From: VFJZ01 sp046598415
GTDB lineage: Bacteria > Actinomycetota > Thermoleophilia > Gaiellales > F1-60-MAGs149
Length of the DNA: 64,000 nucleotides
Direction: 5' to 3'
NCBI GenBank assembly: GCA_046598415.1
Contig: JBKJIG010000089.1
Coordinates: forward strand, 1 to 64,000
Both the position numbers and the translations under genes were made by a program. Below, in pieces: positions 53,555-62,536 of this stretch; position 1 is the stretch's first letter; each line of letters begins with the position of its first letter. The notes beneath the pieces were generated by a model. It was not told the origin of the DNA and searched no databases. It saw nothing but the letters and a program-made list of their open reading frames with translations.

Positions 53555-55253
53555 CCGCCGCCAGGGTGCCATAGTCATGAGCCCAGCACGGCTCAGGCGT
53601 CCCACGTTGGCGTCTCGTGCGGGGGGATCGTTCGCGGGCTTCGCCTACTCGGGCGAGGGCGAGTGCGATGGTCGGAAGTTCGAGGTCTGCGCGGTAGACG
53701 AGGTGGCGCGGTTCCCACGTGGGCTGCCATTTTGCTTTGTAGGCGTGGAGGCCGCGGAACCGGAACGCGCGGTCGCCGTGGGCGTACATCTGGCGGAGCG
53801 CGGTACCGAGAACGCCGCTGGCCGTCGGCGCCGTGAGGGGGGCGAGGCCAAGGCTCAGCCCAACGAGTCCGTCCGATCCTGCGCGCGCGACTTGTCGCAC
53901 CATCAGCAGGTCCATCACGCCGGCGGGAGCGTCGGGCAGACGCCGCATCAGGTCGAACGTTCCGACTCGCGACCGATACGGGGGGAGCAGGTTCACGAAT
54001 GCGACCATCCGGCCGGCCGCGTCGAATGCGGCGATCACCGGTGTCTCGCGCAGGGTGAGTTCGTCGAACGCGCCGAGGGTGAACGTGCGCTCTCGATGCC
54101 CTCCGTGGGCGAGCCACGCGTCGGACACCGTGCGCATCTGAGCGAGCGTCCTCCGATCGATCGGCGGTTCGAGTTCGCGCACGACGACGCCGGCCTCGTC
54201 GAGTCGACGGAGCAAGCGTCGGAGGTCCTTGAAGTGGGACCCGGCGAGCGAGAAGGTTGCGGTCGCTATGACGGCCTCGTCGCCGATCTTGAGAGCCTTC
54301 GCATGAAGCGGCGCGAGGGTCTCAAGGCCCGCGGGTGTGACCTGGTGGAACGCCCACAGCCATCCCTGCCGGTGGGCGAGGTCGATGAACTGTTGAGCGG
54401 CGTCGGTGGCGGCGGCCTCGGGTCCGATCGGTTCGCCGAGCGCGATCGCGCAGCCGTTCGCGGTCGCGTATCCGACGAACGCCCGGCCGTCGCGGGAGAA
54501 GACGTAGTGCTTGTCATCGAGGAGGTGGAAATGGGCGATCGTCGTCGCGGCGTGCTGGTCGAGGATCGCGCGGACGCGTTCGCGGTCGGTTTCGTCGCGC
54601 GGTCGGGCCCGCACGCCGCGGATCACAAGCCACGTCCCGGTCGCGAGCACGATCAGGCTGAGCGATCGGACGGAGTCGATGAACCAGGCGCCGTGGGAGG
54701 TGGCGGGGTGAAACGACGATGTCGGTTCGAGCAGCACGAGTCGAAGAGCACCAATCAGCGCCGTCGACCGGGTAGGGGATTCGGTGAAACTCGTGTCGAG
54801 GAGGAATGCGCCGCCTACGCCGTAGGTGACGACAACGACCTGGCCGGCGATCAGCACGAGCCAGCCGCGGCGCGCATCGGCGCGACCGGCGGGCACCGCG
54901 CAGACCGGCCGCGCGACCAGCAGGACCGCGAGGAGCGTGACGCTGACGAGCAGGCCGACCAGGTTCGCCCGTTGCACCTCGTGCGCCGAGAGGGAGATGC
55001 CGGCGCCGATCGTCGCGATCCACCAGGCGTTCCGGCGGCCGCGGAGGAGTCCGCGGACCACGAGGATTCCGGCGAGGCCGACCCAGGCGAGCAGGAATCG
55101 CGATCCCTCGCGCACGCCCCAGGGTGCGTCGAACGCGACCTGATCGAAGACGATCGGCGGATCTTCGACGAGGGCCAGAAACAGGTTGAGCACTCCGGCG
55201 GTGAGGCTCGCCGTGGCCGCGGCGCGGCGGAGCGTTCGCTCGCTACGCAGCAT
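53403..55253 (-). CDS. MprF-like phosphatidylglycerol aminoacyltransferase (DUF2156) with membrane N-terminus
   Basis: 616 residues. Residues about 10-220 are membrane helices. Residues about 235-540 are the DUF2156 GNAT-like domain seen in the synthase half of MprF/LysX (RAILDQHAATTIAHFHLLDDKHYVFSRDGRAFVGYA, GWLWAFHQV, MDLLMVRQVARAGSDGLVGLSLGLAPL, RFRGLHAYKAKW). It would transfer lysine or alanine from aminoacyl-tRNA to phosphatidylglycerol. The last 75 residues after LPTIALALARV are not family-like and overlap the hydrolase gene, hinting at a lost stop. It overlaps the flippase-like gene by 11 bases. Confidence 0.82.
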   Translation of the reverse strand: MLRSERTLRRAAATASLTAGVLNLFLALVEDPPIVFDQVAFDAPWGVREGSRFLLAWVGLAGILVVRGLLRGRRNAWWIATIGAGISLSAHEVQRANLVGLLVSVTLLAVLLVARPVCAVPAGRADARRGWLVLIAGQVVVVTYGVGGAFLLDTSFTESPTRSTALIGALRLVLLEPTSSFHPATSHGAWFIDSVRSLSLIVLATGTWLVIRGVRARPRDETDRERVRAILDQHAATTIAHFHLLDDKHYVFSRDGRAFVGYATANGCAIALGEPIGPEAAATDAAQQFIDLAHRQGWLWAFHQVTPAGLETLAPLHAKALKIGDEAVIATATFSLAGSHFKDLRRLLRRLDEAGVVVRELEPPIDRRTLAQMRTVSDAWLAHGGHRERTFTLGAFDELTLRETPVIAAFDAAGRMVAFVNLLPPYRSRVGTFDLMRRLPDAPAGVMDLLMVRQVARAGSDGLVGLSLGLAPLTAPTASGVLGTALRQMYAHGDRAFRFRGLHAYKAKWQPTWEPRHLVYRADLELPTIALALARVGEARERSPRTRRQRGTPEPCWAHDYGTLAADGVVHLPVSPRMGGPGGTLRSRPAAGLGDGRGAVVPGRPDVRALRRLGQQ

Positions 55254-56259
55254 CGCCGCCCCCCCGAAGCGCAGAGCGCGTGAATGCAGCGCCGACGAAA
55301 CCGGGCAGCCAGAGTTCGAACAGCCGGTAGATCACGACCGCCGCGGCGGCCGTCGCGACCGTCACCCCGGAGGCCACGAGCGTGGCTGTCATCCCCGCCT
55401 CGACGACGCCGAGACCGCCCGGCAGGAACGAGACGACCAGGAACAGCACGGACACGGCATACGCCGTGAACGCGACCGTGACGCCTCCCTGGAAGCCGAC
55501 CGCGCGGAGCGCGCAGATCAGCAGCACGATGTTCAGGCCATCGACGGCGAGCGACAACAGCCCGGTGACGACGACCGCTCGCGGCCGGCTCCGGACCGTC
55601 CTGATCGCCTCGCGAAGCTCGTTCGCACCTGCTCCGGGAGGTCGTAGCGTCCGCTCGGGCCGCAGCCGGGCCCGTACGGATACCGCCGCTGCGAACAACC
55701 GATCGAGCCACCTTCGGCGGCCGACGACGGCCGCCAGGATTGCGATCTGGGCGACGGTGTAGACGACGAATCCCGCGAGCGCGACCAGCTCGACGCCGGT
55801 CACGCGACCGTCGGTAACGAGCAACCCCATCGCCGCGACGACAACCAGGACGAGCGCGAGGTGGCCGAGCAGCGTGACGAGAAGATACCCGGCCGTGATG
55901 CGCTCCCTCGATCCGCCCGTCCGGCGACCGGCGCGTACGAACGGCACGAGACCGGCGAGGCCGTTCGACTTCGTGATGGTGTTCAGAAAGAACGCCGAGG
56001 TCGCCGCGCGTCCGAGTTGTCGAATCGGAAGGAACGTCTCTGCTGCGCGGAGCCCGGCCGCGAACTGCGCGGTGTGATTGGCAAGCGACACCAGAGCCAT
56101 CACAGCCGCGGCCGCGACCCATCGTCGATCTGCGCGCATCACCTGCCTCGCCGCTGTCGGCACGTCGTGTCGGTTGGCCCAGACGAAGATGGTGGCCGCG
56201 GTGGCGAGCAGCGACCCTCCGAGCAGGCCGAGGGCCCGGCGGCGGAATGCCTCTGACAT
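55243..56259 (-). CDS. MprF flippase-like (UPF0104/LPG synthase TM region) protein
   Basis: 338 residues from the ATG at 56259, which overlaps the rhomboid stop as TGATG. About 8 membrane helices carry family stretches TSAFFLNTITKSNGLAGLVPFVR and FLVVSFLPGGLGVVEAGMTATLVASG. This is the flippase half that in MprF is fused to the synthase. Here the two halves are separate genes in the order flippase, synthase. They probably work together in modifying membrane lipids. Confidence 0.85.
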   Translation of the reverse strand: MSEAFRRRALGLLGGSLLATAATIFVWANRHDVPTAARQVMRADRRWVAAAAVMALVSLANHTAQFAAGLRAAETFLPIRQLGRAATSAFFLNTITKSNGLAGLVPFVRAGRRTGGSRERITAGYLLVTLLGHLALVLVVVAAMGLLVTDGRVTGVELVALAGFVVYTVAQIAILAAVVGRRRWLDRLFAAAVSVRARLRPERTLRPPGAGANELREAIRTVRSRPRAVVVTGLLSLAVDGLNIVLLICALRAVGFQGGVTVAFTAYAVSVLFLVVSFLPGGLGVVEAGMTATLVASGVTVATAAAAVVIYRLFELWLPGFVGAAFTRSALRGGGDAA

Positions 56260-56990
56260 CACTGTTCCAGCCCGGATGGCAACCCGTCGAACGAGGCGCT
56301 CGATCGTCGCCAACGCACCCCGACGAGAAGGCCGGCGGTCGACGCGGCCGCATGCTGCGCGTCGAACAGGAAATGGAAGCGCGCCAGGCGGTAACAGTGG
56401 AAGGCAGCCAGGATCAGCACCAGCGCCACCCTCACCGGTCTCCGTCGTGGTGTCACGACGACGATCCCGGCGAGTCCGAACGCCCCGGAGGACGACCCGG
56501 CGTCAGGGGCCCGGGCCTGCCCGAGTGCCCAGTCGTCTCCCGCTGCGCCGAGGAGGCGCAGCACCACGAGCGTCGGCAGGCTGCTCAACCAGTCGCTGAC
56601 GAAGAACCCGATCACGGCCCGAGCCGGGCCCACGACAACCGCCGCGAGCGGAACAAACAGCAGGAGAAGCTGGACGTTACTCGGCAGGAAGCCCGGTCGT
56701 GGCTGGATCAGCGGCGAGGTCACGATGCGCCACACCTGGAGCTCCAGCAGGTCGTCCCACGCGAGACTCCCAGCATCGAAGAGCGGCGCGTAACTCGCGG
56801 GGCGGACGACGGTGACCGCCATCACTGCGATCGGGACTGCCGCGAGTGCCAGGCCGGCCGCGAACCGGCCCGCCGTCGCCCGTAGGTCACACCGTCGACC
56901 GCGTCCGACCGGCCGATCGGCGCTCGCCGAACGAGGCGTCCGACCGCACCCATCGGGGCCGGGCCGCCCAGGCCGGGGCGGGTCATTCAT
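56259..56990 (-). CDS. rhomboid-like intramembrane protease
   Basis: 243 residues from the ATG at 56990. It has about six membrane helices. A rhomboid-like serine motif SSSGAFGLAG and a His in FDAQHAAASTAG of the last helix match the Ser-His dyad, though the GxSG motif is slightly changed and the sequence is of the actinobacterial rhomboid-like type. It heads the three-gene membrane operon with the split MprF-like pair. Confidence 0.7.
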   Translation of the reverse strand: MNDPPRPGRPGPDGCGRTPRSASADRPVGRGRRCDLRATAGRFAAGLALAAVPIAVMAVTVVRPASYAPLFDAGSLAWDDLLELQVWRIVTSPLIQPRPGFLPSNVQLLLLFVPLAAVVVGPARAVIGFFVSDWLSSLPTLVVLRLLGAAGDDWALGQARAPDAGSSSGAFGLAGIVVVTPRRRPVRVALVLILAAFHCYRLARFHFLFDAQHAAASTAGLLVGVRWRRSSASFDGLPSGLEQ

Positions 56991-57357
56991 CGCGAGCGGC
57001 AACCGGACTCATCCGAGAAGACGCGGCCGACGAACCTGACGCGGTCCGATGACGGACGATTCGATCGTGAGATGGGACATGCGGACGCTCCTTTCCAGGC
57101 ACCCTTGCAGGCGATTCCTGACAGGAACATGATCGCGACTCGCCGGCCGGTTCTCCCCGGCGATTGAATGAGCGGGCGGATGGCCACCGATCCGCCGATC
57201 GTCGGAGGAACTCGTGGCTATTCGCCTGGGGTCAGCCGGTCACTAGAGGTGGAGGCCGTACTCCTCCTCTCGGCCGTCCGATCGCTGGATACGCGCGCCG
57301 CGCTGCGGCGCGGATGATGATCGCGTTCGACCAAACCGACCCGAGAGGAGCACCACC
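56991..57357. other. intergenic region with possible 23-residue leader peptide
   Basis: 367 bases between the rhomboid operon (minus) and a secreted protein (plus). On the minus strand a strong AAAGGAG site precedes an ATG at 57080. It opens a 23-codon reading frame (57009-57080, MSHLTIESSVIGPRQVRRPR...) that ends 18 bases before the rhomboid start. It could be a leader peptide for the operon; no attenuator hairpin is obvious. Otherwise I see only the GAGAGGAG site of the plus-strand gene. Confidence 0.35.
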
Positions 57358-57939
57358 ATGACCGGACGAAGCATCAGGATCGGCGCCGGAATCGGCGCGA
57401 TCGCGGCGCTCGCCGCACCGCTCGCCGCCCTCGCCGCAACCAGCGGCCCGGCACAGACCACGCCGACGGGTGCTACCACCACGCCGACGGGTTCTACCAC
57501 CACGCCGATGGGTTCCACCACCACGCCGACGGGTCCCACCACCACCACCGCGGGCCCTCCGTCCGCGACGCAGCCCGCTCCGGCCACCCACGCGACGACC
57601 GGCAAGGCCTCGGCGGCCCATCACTTCCGGATCCGCGCCCGCGACGGCTCGTCCGTCGACGGCATCGTGTCGGTTCGGTTCACCAAGGCCAATGGCCGAC
57701 TGATCGTCCACGTCAAGGTCGACGGCCTGGTGCCGGGATCCACCCACGCCGTCACCATCAACCGCGGCGTGACCGTCGTCTACCGCCTGAAGTCGATCAA
57801 GGCGAACGCCGACGGACTCGTCCTCTCGAGCAGCACCGACCTCACGAAGGTTGCGAACTGGAGCGGTAAGGGACTGACCCTCCACATCCACCGCACGTCG
57901 AGCGCATCGAGCGAAGTCATCGCCAGCGCCCGCGCCTAA
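57358..57939 (+). CDS. secreted protein with Thr/Pro repeats and CHRD-like domain
   Basis: 193 residues, with GAGAGGAG upstream. A signal peptide (about 1-27) precedes a low-complexity Thr/Pro/Gly region of 7-residue units such as TTTPTGS and TTTPMGS (about 32-65), encoded by tandem DNA repeats at about 57465-57545. The C-terminal 110 residues look beta-rich (GIVSVRFTKANGRLIVHVKVDGLVPGSTHAVTI), similar to CHRD or SOD-like folds. It is presumably extracellular; the function is unknown. Confidence 0.75.
   Translation: MTGRSIRIGAGIGAIAALAAPLAALAATSGPAQTTPTGATTTPTGSTTTPMGSTTTPTGPTTTTAGPPSATQPAPATHATTGKASAAHHFRIRARDGSSVDGIVSVRFTKANGRLIVHVKVDGLVPGSTHAVTINRGVTVVYRLKSIKANADGLVLSSSTDLTKVANWSGKGLTLHIHRTSSASSEVIASARA
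57465..57545 (+). repeat. tandem 21-bp coding repeats (TTTPTGS units)
   Basis: About four imperfect copies of a 21-base unit (ACCACGCCGACGGGTTCTACC type) encode the Thr/Pro/Gly stalk of the secreted protein. Confidence 0.7.
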
Positions 57940-57948
57940 CGGCCACCT

Positions 57949-57987
57949 GCCGAGGCGGCGGGGCCGACCGGGCTCCGCCGCCTCGGC
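57949..57987. terminator. 13-bp hairpin downstream of the secreted protein
   Basis: GCCGAGGCGGCGG (57949-57961) pairs with CCGCCGCCTCGGC (57975-57987) across a 13-base loop, 10 bases after the stop at 57939. There is no T-run. Confidence 0.65.
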
Positions 57988-58124
57988 CTGCGCACATCCG
58001 GGTCGTACCCACGCCGACGCCAGTCGGCCGCGAGGATCACGGCTCGACGCTTCGCACCAAAGTCAGCCGGCCGGAGCGCCGCCGGCGCTCCGGCCAACCG
58101 CTCACAGACAGAGGGAGACAGACG

Positions 58125-58406
58125 ATGGCGACCAGACGTACCCCGGAAGCTCGCGGTGACAGCCGTGTTGTACGCGCGCCGCGCCGCCGAACCCTTGCCG
58201 CCGGGGTCCTCATCGTCGGTGCGACAACCGTTGGCGCGATCGGAGTCGTCCGCGACCGGGCCGCCGCACCGACGTCCGCGACCGGTGTTGGAGCACGGTC
58301 GGCGAGGGCCGACGCTGCCGCTGCTTCTGCGCACACGATCGACGAGGAATCCGATCCCGCGAACGCCGATCCGGCACGGCTGACATCGCCCTCGGGCAGC
58401 CGCTGA
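58125..58406 (+). CDS. small protein with one membrane segment, hypothetical
   Basis: 93 residues; an AGGGAGAC site precedes the ATG. A basic N-terminus (about 20 residues) is followed by a hydrophobic helix (LAAGVLIVGATTVGAIGVV) and an Ala/Ser-rich, then acidic, C-terminus. It is probably a membrane-anchored or secreted protein. No family is recognised. It lies between a terminator and a convergent histidine kinase gene. Confidence 0.55.
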   Translation: MATRRTPEARGDSRVVRAPRRRTLAAGVLIVGATTVGAIGVVRDRAAAPTSATGVGARSARADAAAASAHTIDEESDPANADPARLTSPSGSR

Positions 58407-58432
58407 AGACGTGGTCAGGCTGAGCACCGGAG

Positions 58433-59620
58433 TCAGGGCGAATGCCGCAGTTCCGCTTCCGCCGTGGTGACGTGCACGCGGACGGTCGATCCGCCGCCAG
58501 GTGTCGGTGCGATCGTGAGGCTGCCGCCGACACTCTCGATTCGCTCCCGGACGGCGAGCAAGCCGATGTGTCCCTCTCGCAGCCGCTGCTCGAGGATTGC
58601 CGGGTCGAACCCGATGCCATCGTCCGCGACGAGCAACTCATCGCTGCCTGGCTCCCGAAGGAGATGGAGCCTCACCTCGCTCGCCTGCGCATGCGCGATG
58701 GTGTTCGCTATGAGCTCGCTCGCGCAGCGGTACAGCACCAGATCGTGTGCCCGCCGCTCCGAAGCGGCCGGGTCGGCGTCCAGCACGAACCGCACCGTCG
58801 GCGCACGCTCGCCAGCGCGGCGCAGGAGGGCGCTGAGCGCTGCCGCGAGCCCGAGGTGCTCGAGCACGCTCGGATGCAGGTCGCCGATCACACCGCGAAT
58901 CTGCGCCACGACCTCGCCGAGGGTCACCGCGGAGGCAGCGAGCGACGGGACACGCTCAGCCGCTTCCAAGACGGTGTAGCGAACAGCCAGCAAGCTCTGC
59001 AAGACACCGTCGTGGAGGTCGGTGGCGAGCCGCGCAGCCGCCCGCGCCTCCGCGTCGAGCGTCTGCTGCACGAGACGCGTCCGCGTCGCGAGCGCAGCGG
59101 CGACCCGACGCTCACGCCGGGCGAGCAGCACTGACAGGCTGACCAGGACCGCACCGATCCACGCGAGGTAGAGCGTCCGCACGAATGCAAGGCCGGCAGC
59201 GCCTTCCTGCGAAGACTGGCTCGCGTAGGCAAGCGCCTGGCCGAGATAGGCGGAGACGCTCAGCACCGTGACGGCAACGGTGAGCTGCGGCCGCTGCTGG
59301 AAGGCCGTCGTCGCCGGCGCGAAGAGAAACACCAGGAATAGCAGGCTGAACGCGCCACCTGATGCCAGCCCGAGTCCGACCGCGAACGCGGTGTCGAGCG
59401 CCGGTAGCACGACGTCGAACGCCGCCGGCCGCGAATCACGATGCACCACGCCGACCACCACGACGGCGTGCACCGCGAGCAGCCCGGCGATCAGCAGCAC
59501 CGTCGAGCCGTGCTTCGGCTCGGCGGAGGAGACCGCCTCCCCGATCAGCACCACTGGCACTGCGACTACCCGCAGGAACGCCGTCAGGCGATCAGCGTCG
59601 GACGATGCGACCGTGCGCAC
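58433..59620 (-). CDS. NarL-type sensor histidine kinase
   Basis: 395 residues. The N-terminal half is membrane-embedded (about 5-6 helices, residues 12-165). The HisKA_3 dimerisation region has the phospho-acceptor His203 in ATDLHDGVLQSLLAVRY. The HATPase domain has ASELIANTIAHAQAS, VADDGIGFDP and EGHIGLLAVRERIESVGG. It phosphorylates the response regulator encoded 5 bases upstream. The stimulus is unknown, and there is no extracellular sensor domain of size. Confidence 0.92.
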   Translation of the reverse strand: MRTVASSDADRLTAFLRVVAVPVVLIGEAVSSAEPKHGSTVLLIAGLLAVHAVVVVGVVHRDSRPAAFDVVLPALDTAFAVGLGLASGGAFSLLFLVFLFAPATTAFQQRPQLTVAVTVLSVSAYLGQALAYASQSSQEGAAGLAFVRTLYLAWIGAVLVSLSVLLARRERRVAAALATRTRLVQQTLDAEARAAARLATDLHDGVLQSLLAVRYTVLEAAERVPSLAASAVTLGEVVAQIRGVIGDLHPSVLEHLGLAAALSALLRRAGERAPTVRFVLDADPAASERRAHDLVLYRCASELIANTIAHAQASEVRLHLLREPGSDELLVADDGIGFDPAILEQRLREGHIGLLAVRERIESVGGSLTIAPTPGGGSTVRVHVTTAEAELRHSP

Positions 59621-59625
59621 CGCCG

Positions 59626-60261
59626 TTACTCGATCACTCCGCGCCGCATCGCCTCCGCAACCGCGGCTGCGCGGTCCGACACGCCGAGCTTCTCGTACAG
59701 GTGCGCGAGATGCGACTTCACCGTGCTGGTTGCGAGGAACAACTGCCGGCCGATATCGGGCGCGCTCCGACCCTCGGCGAGCAGCACGAGCACCTCCCGC
59801 TCGCGCTCGGTGAGCAGCGGCCGGCCATGGTCTGCCCGCAGCCGGATCTGGGCGGCGAGCCCGGCCGCGAGCCGCGGCGCGATCGCCGTGTCGCCATGCG
59901 CGACCGCCAGCACCGCCCGAGCCACCTCCTCAGGGGGTGCGTCCTTCGGCACAAACCCCGAGGCTCCCGCCTCGAGCGCGGCATACACGAGTTCGTCATC
60001 GTCGTACCCGGACACGATCAGCACCCGGGTCGCCAGCCCGTCCCGGGTCACCGCTGTGCAGACCTGCACGCCGTCCACGTCCGGCATCCGCAGGTCGACC
60101 ACCGCAACGTCAGGTGTGTCAGCGCGAATCCGCTCGAGCGCCTCCCGACCGGAGCCGACCTCGCCGATCACCTCGACCTCGGCCCACCCCTTCAGAAGAC
60201 GCACCATCGCATCACGGAACAGCGGATGATCGTCAACGACCAGCACCCGGTAGCGATCCAT
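59626..60261 (-). CDS. NarL/FixJ family response regulator
   Basis: 211 residues. Receiver domain with Asp10-Asp11 and phospho-acceptor Asp56 in AVVDLRMPD and Lys in GFVPKDA. The C-terminal LuxR helix-turn-helix is LTEREREVLVLLAEGRSAPDIGRQLFLATSTVKSHLAHL. It is the first gene of the two-component operon with the downstream kinase. Its targets are not identifiable from the window. Confidence 0.93.
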   Translation of the reverse strand: MDRYRVLVVDDHPLFRDAMVRLLKGWAEVEVIGEVGSGREALERIRADTPDVAVVDLRMPDVDGVQVCTAVTRDGLATRVLIVSGYDDDELVYAALEAGASGFVPKDAPPEEVARAVLAVAHGDTAIAPRLAAGLAAQIRLRADHGRPLLTEREREVLVLLAEGRSAPDIGRQLFLATSTVKSHLAHLYEKLGVSDRAAAVAEAMRRGVIE

Positions 60262-60383
60262 CGCGTAAGCCTACCCGGCAGCTGCGTCTGGCAGATCCCC
60301 AGCCAGCAATGATCGGGCCACGACTACTTCCACAACGAACCGGACAGGCCCAGGGTTGCGGGACGTTTGGCGGTGCTCGACCT

Positions 60384-60896
60384 CTAGCACTCGGCCGGGG
60401 CGTCAGCGGCGCTGAGAAGCCGGCCGTGGATCTCCCGGGTGAGCCTCTCGACCTGGGTCGTGAGGCGGGTGTTGTCGTTGAGGAGCGTTTCGAGAAGCTC
60501 CAGCTGTTGCTCGCTGACTGCCTGGCGGTCGATCGCGGCCTGGGCGAGCGCTTCGCGGTGTTCGGCGTCGGCCTCGGCGTGGGCCTTGTCGCGGTCGGCT
60601 TGGCGGGTCTGCGCGAGCAGGATCAGCGGCGCGGCGTAGGCGGCCTGGAGGCTGAACGCGAGGTTCAGGAGGATGAACGGATACAGGTCGAAGTGAACGA
60701 GGCCGATTGCGTTGATCGCGATCCAGGCTCCGACCACGGCCGTCTGGCCGATCAGGAATCGCGGGGTGCCGAAGAAGCGGGCGAACGTCTCCGCACGGGC
60801 ACCGAATCGTCCGGAGCCGAATGGCGCCGCCAGGTGCTGGCGGCGTGCTAGGTAGTGGAGGTGGCGGGGAGGTGTCGGGTTGTTGGCTGGAGGCAT
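60384..60896 (-). CDS. DUF1003 family membrane protein
   Basis: 170 residues. Two membrane helices around ATFARFFGTPRFLIGQTAVVGAWIAINAIG and LYPFILLNLAFSLQAAYAAPLILLAQTRQ match DUF1003. A following coiled-coil (ADRDKAHAEADAEHREALAQ...LLETLLNDNTRLTTQVERL) is typical of the family. The function is unknown; homologues are sometimes called cyclic-nucleotide-binding related or CorA-like. Confidence 0.88.
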   Translation of the reverse strand: MPPANNPTPPRHLHYLARRQHLAAPFGSGRFGARAETFARFFGTPRFLIGQTAVVGAWIAINAIGLVHFDLYPFILLNLAFSLQAAYAAPLILLAQTRQADRDKAHAEADAEHREALAQAAIDRQAVSEQQLELLETLLNDNTRLTTQVERLTREIHGRLLSAADAPAEC

Positions 60897-61168
60897 GTCG
60901 TTTGCTCCTGGCTCGCAGGTCCGCGTGCACCTGCAGCGTCGCGGCCCCAGCGCCTCGCGACTACCCGCCGTGCGATCGGTCGAGCGGTCTGCCCGGCCTC
61001 GTCCGATCGGAGGATCCTTGCATGGCGACAGGATGCCGAGATCCCGAGGTGCAAGGGCGATGCCTCCTGCGGGTGACCCGCCTGCGGACGATCCGCACGT
61101 CGCAATCGACTTGAAGAAGGTCGCGCGTGGCCGCCCCGGCCCCTGCCCGCCGGGAGCTCGCCTGCGCC
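60897..61168. other. intergenic stretch, no supported gene
   Basis: About 270 bases between the DUF1003 start and the possible pseudogene. The only coding hint is a 30-codon plus-strand frame at 61022-61114 with a GGAGGA site upstream. Its composition (Arg- and Cys-rich, no hydrophobic run) does not persuade me. Confidence 0.3.
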
Positions 61169-61467
61169 TCAGGCTGGCGGGCCCGATGCCTCGGCGCGGA
61201 GCCGGCGGACGCGCACGTGGCCGAACACGACAAACACGGCGACGAGGCCGAGCACGATGTTCGCGATCGCGATGACGAGCTGGGAGCCGACGGAGAAGGC
61301 CAGGATCTGGGTCGACGACGCGGCGCCACCGAGCGCGACGCCAGGGCGATCGCGAGCGGCGCGAGGTGCGTGTCGCCGAGGCGGTCGCCGAACGCGCCGA
61401 GCGCGGTGCCGAACTCGGCGGCGTCGTCCACCGCTACCTGGCTGCGCAGGTGGTCGGCGCGCTGCAC
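61169..61467 (-). pseudogene. possible frameshifted small membrane protein
   Basis: The minus strand carries an N-terminal piece in one frame (GTG at 61467, VQRADHLRSQVAVDDAAEF...THLAPLAIALA) and, in another frame, a convincing membrane helix (ALGGAASSTQILAF, then SVGSQLVIAIANIVLG...VFVVFGHVRV) ending at 61169. The two read as one roughly 100-residue protein if one base is gained or lost near 61330. This may be a decayed gene or a sequence error. The product is unknown. Confidence 0.4.
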
Positions 61468-61753
61468 GCGGACGAGTCAGGCACGCGGCCAACCTAGCAG
61501 CACGATGCTCGGTTGCGTCGGTGCGTATCGGACCTTCAGTTGTGCCGTCGGGACATGTCGCGTCGCCGCTTATCGGACGCGTGGTCGGCGTCTCCTGGAC
61601 CGACGTACCGGCGGGAGCAACGGTGACCGTTCGGACATCGCCGCCGTTGGCACCGCCGCAGGCCGCCAGACCACCCGACGCGAGGTCAGGCGGGTCGGCG
61701 ATCTCGTCGACTTCGGCGAACGCACGCCGCGGGTGCGTGATCATGTGTGTGTC

Positions 61754-62536
61754 GTGCGCGCGGTCCTGCTTGACATCGATGGCGTGCTGTCCGTCGAGGA
61801 CGATCCCATCGCGGGCGCCATCGAGGCGGTCGAGCGTCTGCGCGACGCCGGCCTGATCCTCCGTTTCGTCACCAACACGACGAACCGCTCGCACGCCGCG
61901 ACGCTCGCCAAGCTGCAACGACTCGGCTTCGGCGTGGCCGAGGCCGAGCTCTTGACCCCGGCGGAGCTCGCGGTGCGGGTCTGCCGGGACCGCGGCCACC
62001 GCCAGGTGGCGCTGTTCGTCGCGCCCGAGCTGCGGGCCGACTTCACGGCCCTCGACGTGGCCGACGATGGCGTCGGGGCCGACGCGGTGATCGTCGGCGA
62101 CCTCGGCGAGGCGTGGGACTACGCGACGCTCAACCGCGCGTTCCGGCTGGTCGTTGACGGCGCCGATATGATCGCTCTGCAGAAGAACCGCTTCTGGCTG
62201 CGGCGCGACGGGCTGGCGCTCGACGCCGGGCCGTTCGTCGCCGCCCTCGAGTACGCGACGGATCGCACCGCGACGATCGTCGGCAAGCCGGCGCGCGCGT
62301 TCTTCGAGCAGGCGCTGGCAGCGGCCGGCGTCGGCGCGAGCGAGACGGTGATGGTGGGTGACGACGTCGAGTCCGACATCGGCGGGGCGCTCGCCGCCGG
62401 CCTTGCTGCCGTGCTCGTCCGCACCGGCAAGTACCGCGAGGACCGCGTCACCGCGACGGGGATCGCGCCGACCGCGACCGTCGGGTCGATCGCCGACGTG
62501 CCCGGGCTGCTCGCCGACCTGCGCGGGTCGCGCTGA
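61754..62536 (+). CDS. HAD-IIA family hydrolase, LHPP/NagD-like phosphatase
   Basis: 260 residues from the GTG at 61754, which gives the family start MRAVLLDIDGVLSV; in-frame GTGs at 61733 and 61745 are alternatives. Motif I is DIDGVL, motif II is FVTNTTNRS, the Lys motif is KPARAFFEQAL and motif IV is MVGDDVESDIGGALAAG. The order and the cap domain between motifs II and III are those of the HAD-IIA group, which dephosphorylates small phosphoesters such as lysine or histidine pyrophosphate analogues. It is monocistronic. Confidence 0.88.
   Translation: MRAVLLDIDGVLSVEDDPIAGAIEAVERLRDAGLILRFVTNTTNRSHAATLAKLQRLGFGVAEAELLTPAELAVRVCRDRGHRQVALFVAPELRADFTALDVADDGVGADAVIVGDLGEAWDYATLNRAFRLVVDGADMIALQKNRFWLRRDGLALDAGPFVAALEYATDRTATIVGKPARAFFEQALAAAGVGASETVMVGDDVESDIGGALAAGLAAVLVRTGKYREDRVTATGIAPTATVGSIADVPGLLADLRGSR

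Noticed and set aside
57465..57545. CRISPR-like repeats
   Set aside because: The units are contiguous, without spacers, and translate into a Thr/Pro/Gly stalk in frame. They are coding repeats. No CRISPR array was seen anywhere in the window.
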